Positions 1 through 14,129 of a stretch of DNA of 64,000 nt are shown here, in pieces; position 1 is the first letter of the stretch; each line of letters opens with the position of its first letter. Origin of the DNA: Epiperipatus broadwayi (lineage: Eukaryota > Onychophora > Udeonychophora > Euonychophora > Peripatidae); contig JAQFVV010012420.1 of assembly GCA_028023455.1 (NCBI GenBank), positions 5,407,770 to 5,471,769 on the forward strand, written 5' to 3'. The notes below the pieces were generated by a model that was not told the origin of the DNA, did not search any database, and worked only from the letters and a program-made list of their open reading frames with translations. Position numbers and translations under genes: made by a program.

Positions 1-383
1 AATCAAGATCATATGACTGGACAGCCATTTAAACCCTTGGCAGCTGTGGCCTCTACATATATACCAAGCCATCCACATTAGTCACCACTTAAAATAGAAT
101 GTATAATATATAATCACCCATAAAGAACAAAATACACATGTAAACAAAGATGAATCAATCACCAATCATTGTGCAGCCATTTATCCATAAATATATTGAG
201 CATTTAACCCATAAATGTTGAGGCCTCCATGATAGGCAAGCCACTTACCCAATTAAACCAACAAAAGATAAATATTCTACAGGATATGAGACTTAATTAA
301 ACAGGGCCCCATGATTGGGCAGCCACTTGACCCACCCTGTAACCTCTGCCTTCTTCACTTATTCACTTTATTAGATTTACAAA
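1..383. repeat. Degenerate recurring ~23-bp motif
   Basis: A motif close to ATGATTGGGCAGCCACTT followed by ACCC recurs four times, near positions 12, 165, 230 and 311, at uneven spacing. The stretch is less AT-rich than what follows. No reading frame of note is seen. It directly abuts the repeat that begins at 384, so it could be the internal part of the same old element; this is inference. Confidence 0.4.
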
Positions 384-900
384 TGCCCAGGCGCCAATTC
401 TATACAAGATAGAAAAAAATTTATAATTGTAAATTGCTTTTAAACTTATTTAAAAGATTCTTATATTGTAATTACTCTATGGCTTAGCTCAGTTGAGGTT
501 ATAGGATATGGTCTTCATATAGGAGGCAAATAAGTTGATAAAAACATCTATAAACAATAATTCTATAATGTTAATTTAAATATGTTCTAAGCATCTATTC
601 AATACTAAAACTGTTGCAAAATTGACAATTATTACATTTATTACAGTATAGACAATGATGAGGATTGGGTATCTTTTTATCCAAATCACCACCTATTCTA
701 AGCAAAGTAAAATATATTATTGGCATTGTAATACTGAGATTTATTAACATCAGACAAATTAAATAAAACCTGACTTTTACTGGCAAATCTAGATATTCTA
801 TAACTATGTTATGTTAACCATATGTGTGTGTGTGTGGAAATGGAGAATCGAACATATAATAAAACAATTCATATGGGTATTAATTCAATAAAATATTTAT
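384..900 (-). repeat. Diverged interspersed repeat, also at 30,186-31,000
   Basis: This segment and 30,186-31,000 share landmarks in the same order: GCCCAGGCGCC, a short hairpin TTCTAT...ATAGAA just after it, an AGCTCAG...GAGG...TATAGG block, and a GTGGAAATGGA block near the far end. Read on the minus strand, the first landmark is GGCGCCTGGGC, which resembles the primer-binding site beside a retroelement LTR. The segment to its right could then be a solo or truncated LTR, but no TG/CA ends or partner LTR were found, so the class is open. Confidence 0.4.
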
Positions 901-3900
901 TGAAAATAAAGACAAAATAACAAAACAAAATATATTATTATCCTAAACATCTTGCTATTAACTCTACCTCTTCCCTTCTTACTTAGATAAAATACACTTC
1001 TCTCTAACATCTCATTTATACTGAAAGAAATGAATTGTTAAAAAAAAATGAAATGAATATGATATTAATATGATATATGATAAAGATTTTGATATTCATT
1101 TGCAAACATTAACTTTAATAATAGTTTTTTTTTATTACTATTCCTTATTATCTAAATTTTCGAATATGTGTGCTTATAAATGTTATAAATATAACGCATT
1201 TATCAATCATAATATTTATAGTTTATTTACGCAATAATTGAAATAAAACAAAAGTATAATTTTTGAAACAATAATAATAATATTTATAACAGTACACACA
1301 CATTCGAGTATAAATTTATGTATAGAATGATTTTTAAATCCTGTAAGACAATATATTTAACCAGTTACATTAGTTTTAAAAAATATATACATATAAAATT
1401 ACATTTCTAGTATATAAAAAAAATACTTATGGACATGTAATCATTAAATGATGAATTGTTATTAACTTGAAAGTCATTATTTCAAGTGTCAATGATATAT
1501 ATACGATGTATATATGCTGCTTCTATTAATAATAAATGAATCACAAATAAAATGTTAATCCTGACGGTTAAAAAAATAACTTGATATAACTGCAAAAGTT
1601 TCCAATATTGAAAATCTTGTAATAAATATATTAGCATGCACTGGAATTATCTTATTAATCACCCCAATTAAAATCTCCAATTAAGTGAAACAATTATATT
1701 AAAGTTTTAAGGTTTTATCCTTTTAATTTAAATTTGATATAATTTTTTTATTCCCATTGTTAACGATTTCTCCATGACAGTATGCAGTTACTATAGATGA
1801 TCACTAACTGGCGTTCAGTAATATATTTCATTATTTATTTCAGTCATATATATGTGAATAATAAATTCTTTAATTTATAATTCTTTTACTAAGAAAACAA
1901 ATTATATTGAATAACTTCCTTTTTTTTAAATTTCACTTTATGTAATATTAAGAATAGGCTTTTAAAAATTGAAAATATATCAAGCATTTTGCAATAGTAT
2001 TGAATATGTTTTCTCACAATTACTTTCATCTCTAATATTTTCCATAATTCAATTATTATCAATTTACAGCAAAATATTAAATGTTTTATAAATAATATTC
2101 TTACGTGATATTTAGGCATTTTAATAGTGAACTCCAATTGCTAGCTGGCAAAGTCAGAGCTGAAACCCTACAGGGTTTATTTTTTTATATTCATTCTTTT
2201 TCTCTCTTAAGTAGTCTGTACAAACCTTTCTTGTCAACACACACTCATGCCCTCTTGTTTTATTATTATTGATCACTTGGCAACACTCCAAAACTAGCTT
2301 GCTTTATAAACTGACAACAATAGAGTATTAAAGCAAAATAAAATATCAAATATTAAATATTAATTTACAAATACAGAAATAATTTTTACACTTCCAAATG
2401 TATTATTAGAAACAATACATAACCAGTAAATAAAAAAAATATAAATAAGAAAATCATTTTAATCAATTATATATGAGTCCTGTATATCTGTTTTGTTTAG
2501 CATATAAATTTTACTATTACAATCTAGATATTATAAGTAATTGTCTGAAAAAAAAATGGACAAAGTATGAAATGATGTAAATGAACATACATCCACATAC
2601 ACAAGCTAAATCTTAGATTGGAGTAGGCAATAATCTAGAACACCAATGAACAACACCTGCTATAACCTTCCTATTAATTCTACTCTTATACCAACATTCC
2701 CTGATGTTTTTCTGTCTTCCTCTTCATTATTAACTATATAACTTTAAATTCTATCAATTGGTACATCCAACTAAAGTTTAATTTTCTAATATCTAATTTC
2801 AAATAGCAAATCTCATTTCAATTCATTTTTCTCAGATAACTATCTTTAGCCATTGTTAACACAAATGTGAACTTTCCACATTTCTTCCTGATGCCAACCT
2901 GGAAGGTCACAATATATATATATTGTAACCATATGGTTTGGCTCAATTACATTAAGCTTTATTCAAGTGATCCAGTATGAAAAATTTTAAATTTTAAGTA
3001 ATAATAATTATAATATATTGAAAAACAGTGTATAAAATCAGTAATAGTTTGAAATACTTGTTGGATTATAATTTTAAAATTAGATAAAAGCTCACCAATA
3101 AATATCCTGAGAGTGATGAAGACTTGGACTGTTGAGATACACTGGAAATTCTGAGAGTGGATATGAAGTCATAAGCATTTTATCATACAGTCTAGTGGCA
3201 AACAGATTTAAAATGATCATTTAATATGATTAAACCAATTTGGAAGTAGAAAAATATTTAGTATTTTATTATTATTATTATTAAACAATAATTAAAAGAA
3301 AGAAAACAATTTATAATTCTTCTAAATTAAATTTTGTAAACAATCTTCAAATATATTGTATTGCAATTTAAATTGATATTAAACAGTCTAATTAGTTATC
3401 ATTAGAGGGAGAAATATTAATTTATTCACACTGTTCAGTTATTGGTCCATTTAGTACCATAATGCAATGTAATACAAGGTATAAATAATTTAACAGTTTG
3501 TAGGGGGGGATATTAAGAAAGAAAATCAGAATAAAAAGGACTTCAATATCTATACCAATAAAAATAATTAAAAAAAAAATCGAAAAGTAACAACCTTGTG
3601 GATTGAATTGAATAAGATTACAGGATAATGTATATTTAAAAACATGGAGTAAGCAACCTTAAACTTTGTGTTCATTTCCTCACTATTTTCCATCGATTTG
3701 TAGTTTCTGAGATTCATACTGGAGAGGAGAAAATCAGAGCCATATGGATAATTATTTGCCTCAACAAATACTACTTCAAACTAAGGACAAATCTAGAAAG
3801 TGTAAGCATTTACTTTTATTTTATTTATGTTAGCCAGTTTTCATATTTAAAAATAATGCATAAGTTATTTAAAGTAGCAAGGAAAGGAAAAAGAAGAAAT

Positions 3901-5160
3901 TGGTTTTTTTTTTGCAGTTTTTATAATAAAGAAGAAAAATACATTTGCTTTTAAATTATAATCTTCACAAAATATAATTAGAAATAATGTTGAAGAAAAG
4001 TGTGAAAAGATAAAGTAAACAAATTAAAAAAATTCATTTTAAGTAGTATAAAGTTTAATCAATTTAAAAGACAAAAATGTGTGAACTTATTTCCTATTCT
4101 TGTTAAAGAAGAAAAATCGTCTGTGAATTTTGTTTAGCGCTAATTTTGCTTAGTTATTGAAAATGGAAAAGTTACAGCTTATAAATGCCAAGGATATCAT
4201 ATTTATAATTGCTAATGCTTGAATAAATTCTTACTAGTATTAAAAGAAAAAAAAATTAATTTGCTGATAGAAATAAATAAATAAATATTTACTTATTAAT
4301 CTTTATTGAGGAACATGTGAATTAACAATAGTTTTAAATGTTTTAAAATGCTAAGATCATCCTGAATTTATTCCAGATCTTACTGCAGATGGAAAAAAAA
4401 TCAATAATTGATTTTAAAAAGTTGATCTTGTTAATCATAATAAATTATAAATTCTTTTAAGGAACATTATTTAAAGAAAGTATGGATAAACATATTTTTA
4501 ATTGTGCTACACTTGGAAGTCTTTGAATTTTGTTTCACTATGCTAGCATCAAATATAATAATTGTAAAAATATATATACATGTTGCTTTTGAATATTTGC
4601 TCATGATATTGGCTTCCTTATCATTCAGCTCATAATGATGGAACAAACTTTGAACTGGGGGAGGGGGCATAAAATAAATGGGAATAAAATGTTCGTTTTT
4701 ATTTATTGCTTATGTTTAGTATTGTAATATACTGTTTATAATGTATTATTCAGGGATTTTTTTTATTGTGGCATGAAAATATATTTAGTTAAGGACAAAT
4801 AGGTGTATAAAGATATATACATTTATTATATATATTTTTGTTATTTTCTCAGTTGAGGAATAAAAGAAAAATCAAGGAGGCACATTTTATTATCAGTGAT
4901 AACAATGCCATCAATAGACGTGACACGTGTTTTTCTATTTCAAAAAAATGGACAAATTAATTTGCATTCGCATTTGCATATTTTATTATTTGTTAACATG
5001 ACAGCAATGTTTATAACTTACTTTGGCCATGAATATGAGGGAAAACCTCAAAAGTACTAGGCCTAAATTAATTTGATTTAATTGTTTTTAGTTACTACTT
5101 ATAGCTTCTTCTTCAGCAGGTAAATCGCTTTTATATACTAATACTAAATATTGTTTATTT
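901..5160. other. AT-rich DNA, no gene recognised
   Basis: Non-coding by eye. Reading frames are short and low-complexity. A splice-like block at 3,704-3,801 (AG before, GT after, one frame open for 32 codons) was considered and not accepted as an exon. Confidence 0.5.
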
Positions 5161-5164
5161 AGAC

Positions 5165-5189
5165 AGAGAGAGAGAGAGAGAGAGAGAGA
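5165..5189. repeat. (GA)n microsatellite
   Basis: An uninterrupted run of about twelve GA dinucleotides. Confidence 0.95.
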
Positions 5190-7600
5190 CTCATCTCTCG
5201 CACTTTTAAAACAGATATTGATATTTTATTGAAAGGGAAACAGACAAAATCTGTCAAAGATATAGTATAATGACACAATTGCTTTATTATATGAAATGTT
5301 TGATAAGCATTTTGCATTTATTAAATTTTGCCTATGAGTTAACATATCCACTTTAAATATAAAATGTAGGCTAATCTTCATTGTCTACATGTATATTGCT
5401 TGTTATAACAAAATATTATTATTATTTTTAAAAATAGTTAATGGTCATTTGACTTACATGTTGGTTTGTTTAATACACTAATAGTTTCTGCATTGTTAAA
5501 TGGAATATTTATGTTTCCACTTTTATTGTTAGAATTATTTTATCTTGCTATTGTATTTATAAGGATTCATGACAACTTTCAGCTGATAAGTATGTGCCAC
5601 ATATAATGGTATCATATATAGTATCATTGATATTGTGCATGGGTAGATGGAGAATTCTCCCATTTCCGATTCCTTGAGAAGATGATATTGTCGAGGCTGA
5701 TCAATAGTTAGTGCTTAGTTAGCATAGTTACTCCCAAGAGAGGATGATATCCATGGTCTGAATTCTATTTCCCTGTGATGAGGAAATGCCCACACATTTG
5801 TACCTAGGAAAAGGTATTAGAATTGGCCATATTATTGTACAACTATCATGTTATTTTGTAGAGGCTCCCTTTATTGTTTGATTCCTCATGAGGTTATGTA
5901 GTTAGTTTTCCACCATGTATAATGAAGTTTTAGTCTTTTAAACTTAAATAGCAAGGATAAGATAAAGTTAGATTCAGGGACCCTGGTTTAATTGGAATAG
6001 TGTCTTTATGATGTTGTAGGATCTTCGTCAGTTTATAAACAAACCAACCAAAACTTACTAGTGATTGTAAAACTTTGATATGAAAGAGCAAGAGATACAC
6101 ATGGACAATGTTGATTTATTTTCATCAAGCAGTGATTTGCCGATGGATTGGTAAGATAGGTTAACTATCAGAATGATTGTTGTGGACATAGGCAATGTTT
6201 TGGTGTCATGTGTGCATTTGACTTCTGATGTCTGTTCCCACATTAATACAATAAATCTCTTCATATTAAATAATAATAATTGTTAATTGTGCTGGATATG
6301 ATAATTGCCCTTATCATATTTAGATAAATAAAATAGCTATAGTATAATACACTAATTTATAACTTTGAGTTTTAGATTTAAAATTTGCACATATCCCAAA
6401 GATTTAAATAGACTTTTGTTTTATAATTTGAATGCTAATTTAGTTTAAATAGCATTTAACCTTCCTATTCTATAAGATATAATAATAGAAACATAGTCAA
6501 TAATGATAGTGATAATATGAATATCACTGTACTAGTTTATCTTATACATTATGTGTGTAGTCAATGGGATACAAATTATTTTCCATACCTGATTTTATAT
6601 AATGTCTGTCTTATTTCAGGCAATGTGTCTGAAATATTGTAAATAAATCTTGTTGTATTAAAAATTTATTTAGTTGTCTGTAGTCTTATTGCTAATCACC
6701 ATACACATTATTATTGTTTTTGCTATCGACATATCATCTGATTATATTGAAATCAGCATCAATCAGTATAGTATATTTAACTATGTGTTAATATACCAGA
6801 ATAATTTTGTTAAACCCTATAGTCTAAGAGTACATCTAAGGCATCATCACTTAATAATCAAAATCCTATTAACCTAGAATGCATATTATTTTAAATAGTA
6901 TATTAAAAGATAAACATTTACTGTGAATCTAATCAGTTTATTTGAGTCTGCTGATATATCATTCACCGATCTTGATCACATTGCTCATAATTATTTGAGA
7001 AAAGGAAGTTATTGTGTTTAGTTATTAAAAAAAGTTATTCATATTTCTTGAAGCTGCTTAAAGTTTATAATAGTTATGGAGTTTATATAGTTTCTTTGGA
7101 ATTGCTAAATATAGTTTGTTAATTCGATTTTATATTAAGAGCTGTTTTGTGCATTATATTTGGGTAGTGGCAAAATCCCTCTCACTGACCCAAGTATATC
7201 TTGTATAATAATCTTTAAGTTGTTTGAACCCTGAGAAGAATAAGTTATTAATTTACAATGTAGAATTTGAACTTATGGTAAATTTTATATCTAGTTATTT
7301 ATTGTAGTTGGATTTGAGTTATGTTATATTCACTGTTTTATGAAAGTCAACCAAACTTTAAGGTGTAAATTGCTTTTTTTGTCTTAAAATGTATAGCTTG
7401 TTTTGACTTTATGGTGAATATTCTGGTTTTGTCAAGCTTGGAATCCCTATTTTATTTAGTTTATCTTATTATCAATTAATACAATATTAGTTTATAGTTT
7501 AAGATCTTAGTCTCCATCATCAACATTGTTTTTCAATTTCATCTTGATCATTCTTTTATTTATTCATTCTCATTTGACCTTAATTCATTATCATAATTGA
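5190..7600. other. AT-rich DNA, no gene recognised
   Basis: No coding exon or repeat was recognised. The block at 5,640-6,030 is richer in GC than its surroundings and could be a worn-out repeat, but no relative was found in the window. Confidence 0.45.
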
Positions 7601-7688
7601 TTAATCATTCATTAACTTCTATTCTATTATCATCTTAATCATACATTAACTCCTATTTGATCATCATCTTAATCATTCATTATTTTCA
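7601..7688. repeat. Short 34-bp minisatellite
   Basis: Two full units of about 34 bp and a partial third, each starting TTAATCAT and ending TCATC, in a TC/AT-rich tract. Confidence 0.6.
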
Positions 7689-8054
7689 TACAGCTTCTTT
7701 CTTTTCTCTTCATTCTTAGACCCATTTCATTTTATTATTTAATTATTACTTATTTTCTTCAACCATTTAGTCATTTACATCCTAATTTACTTATTACTTA
7801 ATTTATAATTTTAATTTCATATTCATTCCATAGATCTAATTATTATTTATTTATTGGTTTGACGGATATTAAATTTATTTCATAACATTTTGTTTGTGGA
7901 TTTTAAAGCTAGTTTGACTTGAAGTTATTATCTTCATTAATCACCTTTTAATATTCTTTAGATGTATAGTTTCATGCTAGCTTAGTTTGAAAGAAATCAT
8001 CTCTTTAGTTTAACATTTCTTTTTATGCTTATATTCTTGATGATTCGGGTAGTG

Positions 8055-8170
8055 TTGGTTACAAAGGTGGACCAAAAATGTGGAGCTTGATTAGTTATAA
8101 TTGCAAGTCATCCTAATGGAAGATTACAAAGGTGGATTTGGCACTCTGAAATGTGGGGCCAGATTTGTAT
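8055..8170. repeat. Two-copy degenerate repeat (~64-bp spacing)
   Basis: TTACAAAGGTGGA followed by AATGTGGAGC/AATGTGGGGC occurs at about 8,059 and again at about 8,123. A 62-codon frame crosses the second copy, but its composition is not convincing as a gene. Confidence 0.4.
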
Positions 8171-8624
8171 ACTATTCCAGCATAGAAGAGAAAGTTACAA
8201 TATATATATATATATATAATCTGAGCACAGATTGTATATATGTCGCAGATTATAATCTGGCCCAACTGATGAGTGCTGATTCTGCATGAAATATGTATAT
8301 CGGGAACCATCTATCTTTTTTGCATTGTGGTTATTTGTATCAGTGGTTGAGATGGAGTGGAGGGTGAATATGGATAGAAAAATCCTATGTTTAAATTCCT
8401 CTAGTTACTTATCAATGGTATTGTATAACTTGCTTATTTTTTGCAAAGTAGTGTCCCAAATATAAAGTTTTAATAATTGATATTTTTATTTTTTCATGAT
8501 AATTTATGTTTTTTTAATTAATTTTTTAAATTTAATTTTTGTTAAACAATTTGAGAAGTATAAGTTCTTGCATACAACATTAATATACTCACATGATCCT
8601 ATCTTATTCTAACACAATAATTTT

Positions 8625-8985
8625 TTTTAAAATAAAAAAAAAAAAAACTCCCTCTCTATTTGGTTTTTTTTCAAAAAAAAATCGGGGTCAGGATTTTATA
8701 TCTTTCTTCCTCTTTTTCTCCTCCCCTCCCCCGGTGGGTTTTGGTGTTGGTTTTTTTCGGGGTGGGGGGGGGTGGTTGCCCTTCCCTTCTTTTTTCTTCT
8801 CCCCCCCCCCCTCTTTTTCTTTTTATCTTAAAATAAATAATAAATTGATATAATTTTATTTTTTTTTTTATTTTCTATTTTTTTTTTTTTGGTTTTTTTT
8901 TGGTTTTTTTTTTTTTTTCTTTTGTTTTTTTTTGGGGGGGGGGGGGGGGGGGGTGGGGGGGGTTGGGGGGGGTTGGTGTGTTGTT
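8625..8985. other. Long homopolymer block, possible assembly error
   Basis: This block consists almost wholly of runs of A, T, C and G, including an interrupted G run of nearly 40 bases around 8,934-8,970, in a region that is otherwise about three-quarters AT and has few long G or C runs. It looks like low-quality consensus rather than biology. The 86-codon frame across it is low-complexity and is not a gene. Confidence 0.6.
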
Positions 8986-9118
8986 TTGTTTTGAATTGTT
9001 TAATTATATAATACTATTAGATCTTTTAAATATCTCTGTTTTATAGTAACAATAGTAATAATGTTAAAGAAAAAGGACTTCATTTTTTTACATATGTTCC
9101 TTACTCATTTTAAATAGC

Positions 9119-9745
9119 TCAACAATGCTGTGTTGAGAACAGAGGACAGCCAAATCCAAACCCAAGACAGTGAATTTATAAAGATAAGAGTGACCATCTT
9201 ATCTTTGATCTAAATTCTGATTTATATAGGCCAATCTGAAGCATCTTGGTTTAAGAGAGTGAAGTTGTCACTTTTACATCCATTACTTTTTTTATATATA
9301 TTAACAGCATTGTTGAGTTATTATAAAATCAGTAAGGCATATATCTTAAACGGGTGAAATTTTTTCTATTTAATTCCATACTACCTATGTGCTTAGTAAA
9401 TAAATTTGAACATTACATAATTTCTATTAAGTCATAATATTAACATGTAGTAAATCTAAAGATTTTGTGAATGTTAATGTATGTAAGAAAGTAATGGATC
9501 TAAAAGTGAATAGCATAACAACTTCACTTTCTCAACCCAAGAGATTGAAGTATATAAATCAGAATTTAGGTTAAAGATGGTTTGGTTGCTCTTATCTTTA
9601 TCTTATATTTGAGTTTGAGAGGTTCCTTTGCACTCAACATGGTATCACTTAGCTATTATAAAATCAATAAGATGTATATATTAAAAAGTTGATATCCTTT
9701 CTCTTTAATTTCATATGATCTTTGCACTTAATAAATACATTTGAA
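9119..9745. repeat. Fold-back repeat with direct sub-repeats
   Basis: The segment 9,128-9,290 matches the reverse complement of 9,490-9,640, including AGTAATGGATNTAAAAGTG and the block CTAAATTCTGATTTATATA. A second block, starting TATTATAAAATCA, recurs in direct orientation at 9,319-9,420 and 9,655-9,745. It has no coding potential and looks like a non-autonomous mobile repeat or the remains of overlapping insertions. Confidence 0.6.
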
Positions 9746-10810
9746 TTTTAAATGATCCCCAAACAGAACTTACAAATAAAAAGTCAAACAGAGGGCCTTG
9801 CTATTAGATAATGACCAGCCCCCAACCAGAAGACTTTATACCAATGAATCTAACCTGCAATAAAGCCATTGATTCATGCCTACTGATACAAAATAGATAT
9901 GCATGAAACCTACAGACATCACAACATAACAGAGATACCCCAATCAATTTCTCACCAGAATATTACACCCAGATGTATGTAGGTCTTTCTTTTATGTAGG
10001 CATACTGGCACATCAAATAGCACTGTTAGAACTGTCCACATGCCAAACTTAGAATTACATCACACAAGACACAGTACCAATCTCAACAAGTACAAGACTT
10101 CATATACTGTCCAGAACCTAGCACTCAATATATATATCTATTAAACCAACATAATTTTTTACCACTGTATTACTTAATGATTGCACAACAGCCTACAAAC
10201 TGCACTTTAATCCCCCAAAAACTGATGCAATGATTCTATTTACAAAGAAGGTATGTTCCCCTGTTTTCCAAGTAAAACTCACTCCAGTCTTATGCTTTGT
10301 AATGAGACTCATTACAAACCAAGTTACAAGATTCAGTACTGCAAATTACTAATTCACTTTTTAAGACATATCTGTCCATTTGATCCAAGTTACATCTGTT
10401 CAATACTCTTGCTATGGAAATATTGCATACTATGCACCTATTAGTAAATTGTGAAAGATGCTCATTTGTATTATTAACTCCAGATGCAATAAATTGCTCT
10501 GAGGCTGCAAGCTCATATCAATATCCATAAAACAGTTCAACTGTTAACCATTATACAATGGTCTAGGCTTGCACAGCATTCAGATGTTCTGTACATAAAA
10601 AGTCATTAACTTAATAACAGCTATTACCAGCCAGTTCCAAAAGTTTTAGTGTATACTGAAATTAATCTCTACAGATAAACCCTTCCTTGAAAACCATATC
10701 TCATAGATCTCAATCGATCAAGTCAGCTTTTCCTACAATTCCAAGTATATTTACTGGCAAACATATAACCTGCATTCTCCAGACTCTGGCAATGATTAAC
10801 CTTTCCCCAT
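9746..10810. other. Less AT-rich segment, nothing recognised
   Basis: Base composition changes noticeably here (more C and G, many CA/AC-rich words) and reverts after about 10,810. The sharp shift suggests an inserted element, but no terminal repeats or protein similarity could be seen. The 63-codon frame at 10,253-10,444 is not convincing. Confidence 0.4.
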
Positions 10811-13800
10811 GCTAGCATATATAACCATTGATTTCTCATCCAATTTGATTCAAAGATTTTTTGACTTCATAATTATACTCAATCTGCAATATACAATAAT
10901 ATTCTACTTTAGTAATAATGTTTTTATTTCATTTCTCAACCATATTTTCTGTGTGTTAATATTTTTTCCTCCTTTTATCAAATAATATTTTGAATTCACT
11001 TTTTCAAAACATATTAATCTGTTATAATCAAACATATTGATTTCTCAAATTTTCTTATGGAAAATATGTTAAGTTAATAAGCTTGGAACCAAAATATTCT
11101 TTTCTCTCAACTAAAATTTACATTGAAATCACATGATTTATAAATAAGCAATTTATTGGCTTGTTTATCAATTAATGTTTATAAATATTATCTGGTTAGC
11201 ATTTATCAATATAGATTTACTGATTATTTAATCAGGAGCTTTTATAGTCCCCCCCCCCCTTATTTTGTTTTTATTTCGCGTTGTACTCTTTACTTGATTA
11301 TTATTTCTTATAGATTTTTTTCTCCTCTAGTTTCTCTATCAGACCTAGAATCAATTCTCTCTTTTTATTTTTATTTTTATAAATTTATTAGTGTATGAAT
11401 AGCTATTTTGCTTGCTTCTTTTTTTAATTCTTTCTTTGTAATCTGATTTGTTTTTTGAGAAAACTGTAAATGGTCCTTATATTTAATCCACTCTTTCAGA
11501 TATAATCTAAATCAATTCCTTTATGAGCTGATCATTTTGACTGGTTGATGATTTTGGATGGCCATTAAGCTGATTGTGATTTTTGAAGTCCTTTTTATCA
11601 GATATATTATTTCTGAATGCTCATTGTTTCTTTTATGTATATGAATACTGTTTAACAGAATTATATCAGTTATTTCATTTTTATTGTATATGTTGCAAGA
11701 GTAACAGATACAAGTATTTGCAAAATAGTATATTAGTTATGAGTCATCTTAGAGAAACAAAATTGGTATGATTAAAATAATAACTGATATAAATATTTGA
11801 AGATGATTGTTATTATTATTAACCAGAATGACAGCAATGACCATAATAGCCAGAAAGAAATGTGCTGTCAATTGTAATAGCATTGTATTCCAGATAATTT
11901 ATTCATTCTGAGTTCATTTTTGTTAAAAGGTTTATTTGAATTTCTCTTTAACTTGATTAAGAGTGTTATCTAGCCTACTTAGTATAGTTTCTAATTGGAA
12001 TCAACTTTTATTATCAGTTGGTATACTGTAATGTTGCAATAGTACTAATGAAATTTTGTCATTGGTTTTTTTTTATGCTCACCATGCATTAATATCTTGT
12101 TCTTTTATATATCAAAAACAGGTTAAATTCATTTAAAAAAATATATTAAACATTTATTTCAAACATATTAATCCACTAAATCATATAATTTTAAATTTTT
12201 AATAAAAAATTGTTAATTTGGTTAACAATTATATACTAAAACAATTGTTTCCAAACTTTTTTTATGTGTTATCTCTTGGAAGCCTGTTAAATAATTAACA
12301 TGGTAATTAATGTAGTTGTAGTTTATATGTTGTTTCTGTAAGTGAAATAAATATAATGGGATTAAAAAAGCAGTGGACTAATAAAGTTAACAGTCAAGAA
12401 CTTAAAAGTTACAGTGATTTAAAGTAAATATATCTCATATTACATTTAAAAAAAAACTACATTAATTGTTATAGGGTTTTTTTTTCCTAAAATTTTTCAG
12501 TTTTTTTTTATGTAACCTTAAATGTTTTGGTTTGTATTTTGTTATTTTAAATTACTTTATATTTCCTTTTTAATGAAAGCATGTTAATTCAGATATCAGT
12601 TCATTATTCAAAGTCTGCATTTGTCCTGGTTCAGACCATAGTAAAATTATTAAAACATTATAAATTTTTTATTGCTTTTTAATTAAGAAATTTGCAATTA
12701 TTTTTTTCCTATTATTTGTTTTCAAAATACGGGAATAATAGAAAGAAAAATTATATTATTTAATAGCTTATATAAATATTGAAATATTTATTAATTTTAG
12801 TGCAAAATAAATTGTGATTCATGTAAGCAATACATTTTTAATTTTATAAAAGTATTAAATGCATTTATAAAAAATTAAATATTTTTGATTACATGATCAT
12901 TATTTTATATGCTTACATAAGCAGTTAAAACAGTAGCAAACTCTATAGAGTATTGCCACCCTGTGAAATCCTTAGTAATCAATGAATACAAAGTGGTTTG
13001 TGCATAAAATCACTATCTACTCCTATTCATCCAATATTCCTAGACTAATTTGTAGTTTGTGACTTTTTTCAGAGAGGAATATTAGATCTGAGAGCACAGC
13101 ATCTAGATCTTAGCATCTAATATAACTTTCCAGAACCCACCTTTTACCTATTTAGTCAACTGTAGGGCTATGATTCCAGGTTGAAAACACAATAATGTTT
13201 TCAATCCAATCTAATTTACTTGTGTAGTCATATAGATCTGAATACAGTTCAGTATCTATTCATTTTAGTGTCTTTTGTTTTTATGAAAACTGGTCACCAA
13301 AAATACAGCAAGAAACAAGACACAGAATCTCATTGGCTATTTTATAGACATACAAGCAGATATCACTTTACTTCTGATTTTCTGAAGGCTCTTTCTTTAT
13401 AATGGTCATAAAAATTGTAAATTTTTGATAGAATAGGAAATAACAGAATCAGTTAATATTAACAATGAATTTAATGTAGTATTAGAATCAACTCTGACCA
13501 AAATAATTGAAAACCTGATATTGGTTATGTTATAACTGTTAATTACTTACAAATGGAAATCAGATTTATTTCAATTAGACAACTTCTAATAAATTCATAA
13601 TAGTGAGGTTTTTAAGTATACAAAAGTGTTATTAGCAACTTGGATTAGAATTTATACAGTAAATATTTTTAGATTTGAATATCTAAATACCTAGGAGAAA
13701 AGGTGTCTTTTTAAACTAATTTATAATGAAAATGCTTTGTTAATTTAGTATCATAATAAAAAAGTATAATTATAATTTGAAAGTGTTATTTGATTGCAAT

Positions 13801-14129
13801 TTTATAATGCTTAATTTTATTTTCTGTTAATTTTTAACATAGTTGCTATTTGTAAAGTTATAGCATTTTTTAATTTTATTTGTGTAGGAATGATTATTAA
13901 TAGCCAGAATAATTATTTTGTAAAATTAAAGCAAATCATAAATGTTATAATTGTTTTTTATGTAACAGTTTAAATTTATAAATTCAGAAAATATAAAAGA
14001 TTTTACTCTAATCAATGTTAATATGTTGAAAAGAAAATTAGCTAATGTAAAACTTGTTTTAGTATTATCTAAATATAACAGCAACTTTTGTGTTATAGTG
14101 ATAAAGATTACTGTTTACAATATATATAT
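10811..14129. other. AT-rich DNA, no gene recognised
   Basis: No feature was supported. It contains a run of C at about 11,251-11,260 and ends in a short (TA)n tract that directly borders the ribozyme repeat array. Confidence 0.5.

Noticed and set aside
3704-3801. Splice-bounded block with a 32-codon open frame containing HTGEEK, like a zinc-finger linker
   Set aside because: No Cys/His pairs of a C2H2 finger on either side and only a short frame in AT-rich DNA; chance is more likely.
6618-6660. Acceptor TTATTTCAG with short frame and AATAAA
   Set aside because: Only eight codons; no supporting upstream exon.
8593-8853. 86-codon frame rich in Phe, Ser, Pro and Gly
   Set aside because: Runs through the homopolymer block and is low-complexity.
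13060-13130. Acceptor-like CTTTTTTCAG followed by 15 open codons at 13,073
   Set aside because: No donor or partner exon and too short; many such sites occur by chance in this sequence.
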